The notes under the pieces are model-generated. The model worked only from the letters and a program-made list of their open reading frames with translations. It searched no databases and was not told where the DNA came from. From an uncultured Spirochaetaceae bacterium (lineage in GTDB: Bacteria > Spirochaetota > Spirochaetia > Treponematales > Treponemataceae), in NCBI GenBank assembly GCA_902802305.1, contig CADCLG010000041.1, positions 1 to 45,619 on the forward strand: 45,619 bases of DNA, in the 5' to 3' direction. The translations under genes were made by a program, and so were the position numbers. Numbering within the stretch: position 1 is the first letter of the stretch; the number at the start of each line of letters is the position of its first letter. Positions 41,039 to 45,619 of this stretch are shown here, piece by piece.

Positions 41039-41344
41039 ATGCAGAATCAACCAAAAACAATGCAGCAGCTCGCCGATGAGCTGCACGCAATTATCGTTCA
41101 GGAAATCTACCCGGACGGCCTCAGAGTTCAGGCAATTCCGGTCAGTTCCCTGCTGCCTAAGCCGATACTTACAAACGACGGCTTTATCTGGCAGATTCAA
41201 CCCAGGAAAGTAAACATCACGCCGCGAATCCTGGTCCACGAGCTGCAAAAGATGAACCCGCAAAGCGCAATTTTTCCGCGCCTCTTTGGATTGCAAGCCG
41301 CCGAAGCACTCCAGAGCTTAAAGAAAATCGCCGTAATACAATAA
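41039..41344 (+). CDS. Hypothetical protein downstream of structured RNA
   Basis: A 101-residue protein starting after CAGGAGGCAACA. It has a helical N-terminus (TMQQLADELHAIIVQEI) and a beta/alpha body (GFIWQIQPRKVNITPRILVHELQKM). If the upstream RNA terminates transcription, this gene would be its first regulated target. No family is recognised. Confidence 0.6.
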   Translation: MQNQPKTMQQLADELHAIIVQEIYPDGLRVQAIPVSSLLPKPILTNDGFIWQIQPRKVNITPRILVHELQKMNPQSAIFPRLFGLQAAEALQSLKKIAVIQ

Positions 41345-41359
41345 CAAGGAGACACAAAG

Positions 41360-41575
41360 ATGCAAAACAAAAAATTAGACGAAGACACAATTGAAACCAT
41401 TGATTTATTATCAGACGTTCAGCGCGAAATTTCAGTATTCGCCGACCTGCTTCTAAACTTCACCGATAAAGGTTCCGCCGAAATCAAAAACTCTACCCTC
41501 TTTTCTATAGGCGAAAAACTGGATGAGTGTAATCTCAAGCTGGATAAAATCCATAATAAAATCATAGCTGCATAG
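41360..41575 (+). CDS. Small helical hypothetical protein
   Basis: A 71-residue acidic helical protein (TIETIDLLSDVQREISVFADLL, LFSIGEKLDECNLKLDKIHNKII), preceded by ACAAGGAGACACAAAG, the recurrent ribosome site of this operon. No family is recognised. Confidence 0.55.
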   Translation: MQNKKLDEDTIETIDLLSDVQREISVFADLLLNFTDKGSAEIKNSTLFSIGEKLDECNLKLDKIHNKIIAA

Positions 41576-41587
41576 GAGCCTGTAAAA

Positions 41588-41872
41588 ATGAGATGGTTAT
41601 TTGATAGATATGAAGCTTTACAAGACTTATATCAAAGGTATCTTGAAGCAAAAAATCAAGTAGAATTAGCAACAACACATGAAAAATCACCTATCGACGG
41701 AAGAGTTCATGCTAATATTCCATGCCTTAATGAATATAAATATGCACTTGGAAAATTACAGGGATTTTTATTTGCTATGCAGTGGAATATTAACGATGAT
41801 GAATCAAAAGAGTGTCATATTGTTGTCAGAAGAAATTCTGACAACAGAATTGTAAAGATAATTCAATTTTAA
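41588..41872 (+). CDS. Hypothetical protein
   Basis: A 94-residue AT-rich gene product with helices (RYEALQDLYQRYLEAKNQVELA, CLNEYKYALGKLQGFLFAMQW) and a final beta segment (CHIVVRRNSDNRIVKIIQF). GGAG precedes its ATG. It is the last gene before two terminator-like hairpins. Confidence 0.55.
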   Translation: MRWLFDRYEALQDLYQRYLEAKNQVELATTHEKSPIDGRVHANIPCLNEYKYALGKLQGFLFAMQWNINDDESKECHIVVRRNSDNRIVKIIQF

Positions 41873-41883
41873 TTATTTTATAC

Positions 41884-41928
41884 CGCGTCAGAAACCCCTA
41901 AAACCGTTAAAATCGGGCTTCTGACGCG
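41884..41928 (+). terminator. Terminator-like inverted repeat
   Basis: CGCGTCAGAAACCC and GGGCTTCTGACGCG pair with one mismatch over a 17-nt loop, followed by TCTTTT. Three CCCCTA repeats (41895, 41975, 41985) lie in and after it. Confidence 0.6.
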
Positions 41929-42033
41929 TCTTTTCACACTCAATCGACAAATATCATTACCGACTGCCAAAACACCCCTAAAAACCCCTATTTTAAGCGT
42001 TTTTCGCCACATTTTAAGACCATAAAAAGACAT

Positions 42034-42064
42034 AAAAACACACCTGAAAAATAATTGTGTTTTT
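42034..42064 (+). terminator. AT-rich terminator hairpin
   Basis: AAAAACACA and TGTGTTTTT form a perfect 9-bp stem, and the T-run continues to 42068. It insulates the next promoter at 42089. Confidence 0.7.
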
Positions 42065-42088
42065 TTTTAATTTTTTTTGTTTTATGTA

Positions 42089-42117
42089 TTGACTTTTTAC
42101 AAAATAGGCATTATATT
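42089..42117 (+). promoter_or_regulatory. Sigma-70-type promoter
   Basis: TTGACT (42089-42094), 17-nt spacer, TATATT (42112-42117). It would start transcription near 42124 and drive the five small genes 42162-43749. The ATG at 42123 coincides with the start site, so the gene start at 42162 is preferred. Confidence 0.75.
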
Positions 42118-42161
42118 ATTAAATGTCAGGAGCGAAAAGCCCTGCAACAAGGAGACACAAT

Positions 42162-42500
42162 ATGAATCAGGAAATCGCCGAAACAATTCTGAGACAGCTG
42201 GGAGGTCGCCGCTTCGCAATGATGACCGGAGCAAAAGACTTCATCATCACAAAGAATGAGCTTTCATTCAAAATCGGAAGAAACTGCCATAGTATCAACA
42301 GAGTTTTAATCTCTCTTGATCCTACAGACACCTACACAATGAAATTCTGCCGCGACAGACTTTCAAAGAAAACATGGGAGTTTTCAAGAAAAGTAGTAAA
42401 CGAAATTAACGATGTTTACTGCGATATGTTGCAGCCAGTGTTCACACAGTACACCGGCCTTGAAACAAGAATGCCGATGATTGTCGGAATTAACTGCTAA
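42162..42500 (+). CDS. Conserved phage/mobile-element hypothetical protein
   Basis: Start at 42162 after ACAAGGAGACACAAT (112 residues). The pattern AETILRQLGGRRFAMMTGAKDFI, LSFKIGRN, ISLDPTDTYTMKF and YTGLETRM is a familiar uncharacterised family on phages and conjugative elements. Possible role in DNA metabolism is unproven. Confidence 0.65.
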   Translation: MNQEIAETILRQLGGRRFAMMTGAKDFIITKNELSFKIGRNCHSINRVLISLDPTDTYTMKFCRDRLSKKTWEFSRKVVNEINDVYCDMLQPVFTQYTGLETRMPMIVGINC

Positions 42501-42547
42501 ACCAGCTGCCAGGGCGAAAGCCCTGGATTAAAAGAGGAGAACAAATC

Positions 42548-42793
42548 ATGGAAAAAATCAAAGCAAACACAACTTACTACACAAGATCAATCGGAGACCA
42601 TAACTGCATTTTTGAGCTTACAGTTCTATCCAGAACCGCTAAGACCGCCCTTATAAACTATGACAACGAAAAACGCCGTGCAAAAATCTACACCGATTCA
42701 GACGGCCACGAATACCTCCAGCCGGACCACTGGAGCTTCGCCCCAACCTTCCGCGCCGGCAGCACAACAAAGCCAAAGCGCGACTGGGAATAA
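42548..42793 (+). CDS. Hypothetical protein
   Basis: An 81-residue beta-rich protein (TTYYTRSIGDHNCIFELTVLSRTAKTALI, EKRRAKIYTDSDGHEYLQP) with a Trp/Phe-rich, basic end. AGAGGAG precedes the ATG. It is often a companion of the preceding gene type in mobile elements; function unknown. Confidence 0.6.
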   Translation: MEKIKANTTYYTRSIGDHNCIFELTVLSRTAKTALINYDNEKRRAKIYTDSDGHEYLQPDHWSFAPTFRAGSTTKPKRDWE

Positions 42794-42848
42794 CTCCCAA
42801 AGCTGGCAGCAATGCCAGCTAAAAAAAATATTTAGGAGGATATGAAAA

Positions 42849-43349
42849 ATGGAACCAATAAAAAACTGGCTTACGTTTGAAAAACAGTTATCTCAACTTA
42901 ATACTGAAATTAAAAAATCAGGCATTGAATTTAATAAAATTGATTTAGAAAAAATCTTAGAAGCTATTTCTAAGATTAAAGATATGATAATACAGTGCGC
43001 AAAAGATACTCAGTATTTACTTGAAACATTTTTAAAACCTATATGCACAGAAATTTTGATTTATTGCAAAATAAAAAATTTAGATTTTGATTACAATAAA
43101 ATTGAAATTGTAAAACATTCAGAATCAGAACTTAAAATTTTTTATGCTGGCATTCATATACTTACGACCTATTACAATTCGCCTTTTGTACCAGAAGGAA
43201 CAATGATTATTGACACAAAACCTATGGAATATTCCGATTTTGATTTTGACCCTTTTAATCAAGCTACTGAATGGTCCAAAGCAACATTAAAAGAATTTGA
43301 ATCAATTTCCGGATTTAATCAAACAAAAGCCTGGAAGGAGGAAAAATGA
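42849..43349 (+). CDS. Hypothetical AT-rich gene
   Basis: A 166-residue protein with a helical N-terminal half (WLTFEKQLSQLNTEIKKSGI, LEKILEAISKIKDMIIQCAKD) and a mixed second half. TAGGAGGATATGAAAA precedes it. The base composition is AT-richer than its neighbours. No family is recognised. Confidence 0.55.
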   Translation: MEPIKNWLTFEKQLSQLNTEIKKSGIEFNKIDLEKILEAISKIKDMIIQCAKDTQYLLETFLKPICTEILIYCKIKNLDFDYNKIEIVKHSESELKIFYAGIHILTTYYNSPFVPEGTMIIDTKPMEYSDFDFDPFNQATEWSKATLKEFESISGFNQTKAWKEEK

Positions 43350-43519
43350 AAAAAGAATATTATAAAAGATATTATTGTCCGGCTTGCCGTAGATATGTAA
43401 ACGAAACGGAAATAGAAAGACATTACATGGCAGGTATTTCTCCATTCGCAAAAAATTTTGAAATACTGCATAAAGAATGTAATTCACAAATAAATGTTGT
43501 TTATTTAGATGGAAAATAA
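43346..43519 (+). CDS. 57-residue zinc-finger-like protein
   Basis: A short frame with an ATGA overlap to the preceding stop and GGAGG upstream. It begins MKKEYYKRYYCPACRRYV and later has HYM and HKEC, so CPAC plus H/C could bind zinc. It ends at TAA 43519. A small nucleic-acid-binding role is possible. Confidence 0.6.
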   Translation: MKKEYYKRYYCPACRRYVNETEIERHYMAGISPFAKNFEILHKECNSQINVVYLDGK

Positions 43520-43521
43520 AA

Positions 43522-43749
43522 ATGGAAAAAGAGAAAAAATACACCGGTTACGGCTACCACGGCGGCGGCCGTAAACCAACAGGAATAAAAAGAGCTTCTA
43601 TTGCAGTTTCAGGACAACCGGAAGAGCTGGAGCAGCTGAAAGCAAACGCCGAAGCTGCCGGCTACGCAACAACCTCTAAATTTATTATTGATATGCTTGT
43701 ACACAAATATCCAGGCATTACGTCTCAACATTCAGAAGATGCCGAATAA
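43522..43749 (+). CDS. Ribbon-helix-helix-like small regulator
   Basis: A 75-residue protein: basic Gly-rich N-terminus (YHGGGRKPTGIKRASIAVSG), then helix-turn-helix-like PEELEQLKANAEAAGYATTSKFIIDMLVHKY, as in ribbon-helix-helix proteins. Its last 32 bp overlap the 3' end of the convergent reverse transcriptase gene. Confidence 0.6.
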   Translation: MEKEKKYTGYGYHGGGRKPTGIKRASIAVSGQPEELEQLKANAEAAGYATTSKFIIDMLVHKYPGITSQHSEDAE

Positions 43750-44716
43750 CTCTCAACAGCTGCCGGACGTAAAACATATAATTATCAGTACAAACTGCAT
43801 GGCCGCAAATACTGCCCATGCTCCGGCAGAAAGAAGCATCATCGACATTGCCCTTTAAGTAAGAACTTACAAAGCGGCGTGTTCTGTTGATAGTCTGCTT
43901 TTTAATCACTTTGCCTTTAGGATAGATTATATATCCGACAAACTCCAAGCCCTTAACACACTGATCAATCGTTGTTTTGCTATTAAGCTCCAGATGCAGT
44001 ACATTCCTTAAAAATGCTTCGATTTCTTTTAATGCGCGTTTCAGCTCTGCTTTTGTACCCAGCAGAATAAAATCGTCCATATAGCGCACATAGTATTTTA
44101 TTTTCAAATTATGTTTTACGAATCTATCAAGCTCATTCAGATATAGATTCGCTGTCAGCTGGCTTAATCTGTTACCGATTTTAATTCCTTTTTCCGGATT
44201 ATCCTTATGCAATATCTGATAAATCAGATTAAGCGTTCTGACATCTGATATATGCCTCTTGTACAATTCAAAAGCAATATCCAGATCAACATTATTAAAA
44301 TATTTTGTAATGTCGCATTTTAAATAAAAATAATTGCCGGCTTTACCCATGAAGTAACTTACTCTATTTGCAGCTTTCAGCACGCCTTTATTAGTTATGC
44401 AGGCATAGCTGTCATGAATAAAAGTCTTTTTAATTTCCGGCTCAATTATATTACAGATTGCAGACTGCACCACCCTATCACGATATGGCAGCGCATTTAT
44501 TTCTCTTCTTTTAGGCTCGTATCTGATAAAAGTATAAAAATCACCCAGCTTATATAAACCCCACAATAATTCATTCTGTAATTCTATCAGATTCTCTTCC
44601 AGGTGATAATAAAACCTTAAAGATGCAGGCTTGAATTTATGCTCAGATGATACGGTGTAAAAAGCATCAAGCAAATTGTCAAAGCTGCAAATATCCTCAA
44701 ATACGTTGTCTAACAT
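43718..44716 (-). CDS. DGR reverse transcriptase
   Basis: The 332-residue RT shows the DGR-type motifs: YRDRVVQSAICNIIEP (~85), LKCDITKYFNNVDLDIAF (motif with catalytic Asp), IGNRLSQLTANLYLNELDRFVK (SQ replaces the QG..SP of other RTs, ~185), the catalytic YMDD (~211-214) and G-L-E-F-V-G-Y. It copies the TR RNA with errors at adenines, together with Avd. It lies 190 bp after TR, with AGAAGG upstream of the ATG. Confidence 0.95.
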   Translation of the reverse strand: MLDNVFEDICSFDNLLDAFYTVSSEHKFKPASLRFYYHLEENLIELQNELLWGLYKLGDFYTFIRYEPKRREINALPYRDRVVQSAICNIIEPEIKKTFIHDSYACITNKGVLKAANRVSYFMGKAGNYFYLKCDITKYFNNVDLDIAFELYKRHISDVRTLNLIYQILHKDNPEKGIKIGNRLSQLTANLYLNELDRFVKHNLKIKYYVRYMDDFILLGTKAELKRALKEIEAFLRNVLHLELNSKTTIDQCVKGLEFVGYIIYPKGKVIKKQTINRTRRFVSSYLKGNVDDASFCRSMGSICGHAVCTDNYMFYVRQLLRVIRHLLNVET

Positions 44717-44752
44717 TTTTAAGTAAAACCTTCTTTGTCATTTATTATAAAA

Positions 44753-44778
44753 GTGGGAAGATTCGCAAATCTTCCCAC
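44753..44778 (-). terminator. Terminator-like hairpin between TR and RT
   Basis: GTGGGAAGATT, loop CGCA, AATCTTCCCAC: a perfect 11-bp stem. On the minus strand TTTTATAATAAA follows, so it may end the avd-TR RNA or reduce RT expression. It could also be part of the RNA structure used for priming. Confidence 0.7.
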
Positions 44779-44906
44779 CAGCGTAAAATTTCAGTTTTTT
44801 TTGTATAAAAAAAACCGTAGATAACTAATCTGATTCAAACTTCTTTTTGAAGCAATCACGATTTGAAGTCCGTAAACATTCAAACCTCAGTTAATTCTTC
44901 CAGTTA

Positions 44907-45039
44907 AATCACAGCCGAGCCGCGTACCGATGTTCGTGTTCACGTTCCACGGGTTGTTGTTGCCATTGACCGTGCGAGGACCGCAATGCACGCCATTGTT
45001 CCAGTTGTTACCGCAATGCAACGCACGCAAACCATCACT
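44907..45039 (-). repeat. DGR template repeat (TR)
   Basis: A 133-bp template, 11 bp past the avd stop. On the minus strand it would read LRALHCGNNWNNG...NGNNNPWNVNTNIGTRLGC: many AAC/AAT codons, so adenine changes alter mainly codon positions 1 and 2. Both other copies differ from it almost only at these adenines, identifying it as the donor. The 44907-44933 end is the IMH* counterpart. Confidence 0.95.
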
Positions 45040-45049
45040 TTTTCATTAG

Positions 45050-45412
45050 TTACCTGTTTTCTAATTCTTTCATCTTCTTTGAAGCTGTCTCGTAGCTATG
45101 AGATGAAAGGTATTTTGAGCCTTTAGCATAAGCCAACCGGATATAAAATCTTATGACTTCAAACTCAGTATCTATATGATACCAGCCTTCCAGTTTTCTG
45201 GAGCTTCGATTAGTTTTGATTATGAGTTCCATTGTACGATGCAAACAGTTTTTAATATCTGTTTCCAGGGCAAAATGTTCATAATGTGGAAACTTTTCAA
45301 CTATAGGCTCAAAATAAATTATAAAATCCTCAAACTTTCTGAATAAAGCTAAGTTCCGCACGTCTCCTGGCGGAAACTTAGCTTTATCTTTCTCTTTAGA
45401 TGCCTCTTCCAT
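45050..45412 (-). CDS. avd: DGR accessory variability determinant (Avd)
   Basis: A 120-residue four-helix-bundle protein of the Avd/S23 family: FRKFEDFIIYFEPIVEKFPHYEHFALETDIKNC, LIIKTNRSS, DTEFEVIRFYIRLAYAKGSKYLSSHSYETASKKMKEL. Avd pentamers bind the RT and the TR RNA. No clear ribosome site precedes the ATG at 45412. The order variable gene-avd-TR-RT over the circular join equals BPP-1. Confidence 0.9.
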   Translation of the reverse strand: MEEASKEKDKAKFPPGDVRNLALFRKFEDFIIYFEPIVEKFPHYEHFALETDIKNCLHRTMELIIKTNRSSRKLEGWYHIDTEFEVIRFYIRLAYAKGSKYLSSHSYETASKKMKELENR

Positions 45413-45439
45413 ACCGGAAAAACCAGAGTTCCAGAGAAT

Positions 45440-45619
45440 CAGAAAACAGATGATTCGCTAAAGCGAATCACAGCCGAGCCGCGTACCGACGGTCGCGTAC
45501 ACGCTCCACGGGCTGCTGTCGCCATTGACCGTGCGAGGACCGCAATGCACGCCATTGTTCCAGTTGTTACCGCAATGCAACGCACGCAAACCATCACTTT
45601 TTCATTAGTTACCTGTTTT
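45440..45619 (-). repeat. Second VR version with TR-like right half (end overlap)
   Basis: Bases 45440-45489 equal 1-50. Positions 45490-45520 carry eight changes relative to TR, all at coding-strand adenines (45490, 45492, 45496, 45499, 45504, 45513, 45516, 45520), distinct from those in VR. From 45521 to the end (99 bases) it equals TR and its avd-side flank (44962-45060). It is either a chimeric assembly end or a true VR-TR recombinant. Confidence 0.85.

Noticed and set aside
42123..42161. Longer start of the 42162-42500 gene at ATG 42123
   Set aside because: It coincides with the predicted transcription start; a strong ribosome site serves 42162.
45469..45619. Second template repeat
   Set aside because: It carries adenine-position changes relative to 44907-45039 and the VR-side hairpin, so it is a VR-derived or chimeric copy, not a donor.

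Overview
The window looks like a near-complete, circularly closing genome of a temperate tailed phage with a contractile tail. Bases 1-50 repeat exactly at 45440-45489, so the unique circle would be about 45,439 bp and the last 180 bases are an end overlap. The head genes are lambda-like: GpA-type terminase, gpB-type portal, gpW-like joining protein, ClpP-fold protease, gpD-like decoration protein and gpE-like capsid. The tail and baseplate are Mu/P2-like: sheath, tube, DNA-circularisation protein, LysM-gpD, gp45-, gp46-, gp47- and gp48-like proteins. Strong GGAGG-type ribosome sites, about 40% GC by eye and a diversity-generating retroelement (DGR) fit a gut or oral anaerobe. A Treponema-like spirochaete is a guess from protein flavour only; no host gene is present.

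Layout. 19-21308 (minus): structural and lysis genes in three apparent transcription units. Each unit starts at a copy of one 17-bp motif (7870, 17144, 21336), and the first two units begin just after strong terminators. One plus-strand gene (21396-22097) is driven divergently by a fourth, inverted copy. 22156-30236 (minus): packaging block with TerL, a lipase-like hydrolase, HNH protein, MazG, many small genes and a putative small terminase. 30237-30825: non-coding DNA with cosB-like direct repeats and large AT-rich inverted repeats. 30826-32649 (minus): integrase and a Cro/CI-type repressor. 32679-32800: divergent switch region. 32826-43749 (plus): early/replication operon with SSB, ParA, ParB, primase-helicase, ASCH protein, adenine methyltransferase and many small proteins. 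It is interrupted at 40767-41000 by a promoter, a perfect 20-bp palindrome and a strongly structured RNA. 43718-45412 (minus): reverse transcriptase, template repeat (TR) and avd. Across the circular junction these are followed by the variable gene whose 3' end is the variable repeat (VR) at 27-159.

How it works together. The integrase/repressor pair and ParAB suggest a lysogen that may integrate or persist as a plasmid. Late transcription appears to use a shared promoter-like motif placed 33-34 nt before start codons that lack a ribosome site, which suggests leaderless or near-leaderless late mRNAs. The DGR copies TR into VR with adenine mutagenesis and so changes up to about 15 residues of the C-type-lectin-like tip of a tail-fibre protein, presumably the host-binding site. 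The window holds two different mutagenised versions of that sequence (27-159 and 45490-45520), which suggests the element is active in the sequenced population.

All functional calls come from reading motifs and gene order; no database search was possible.
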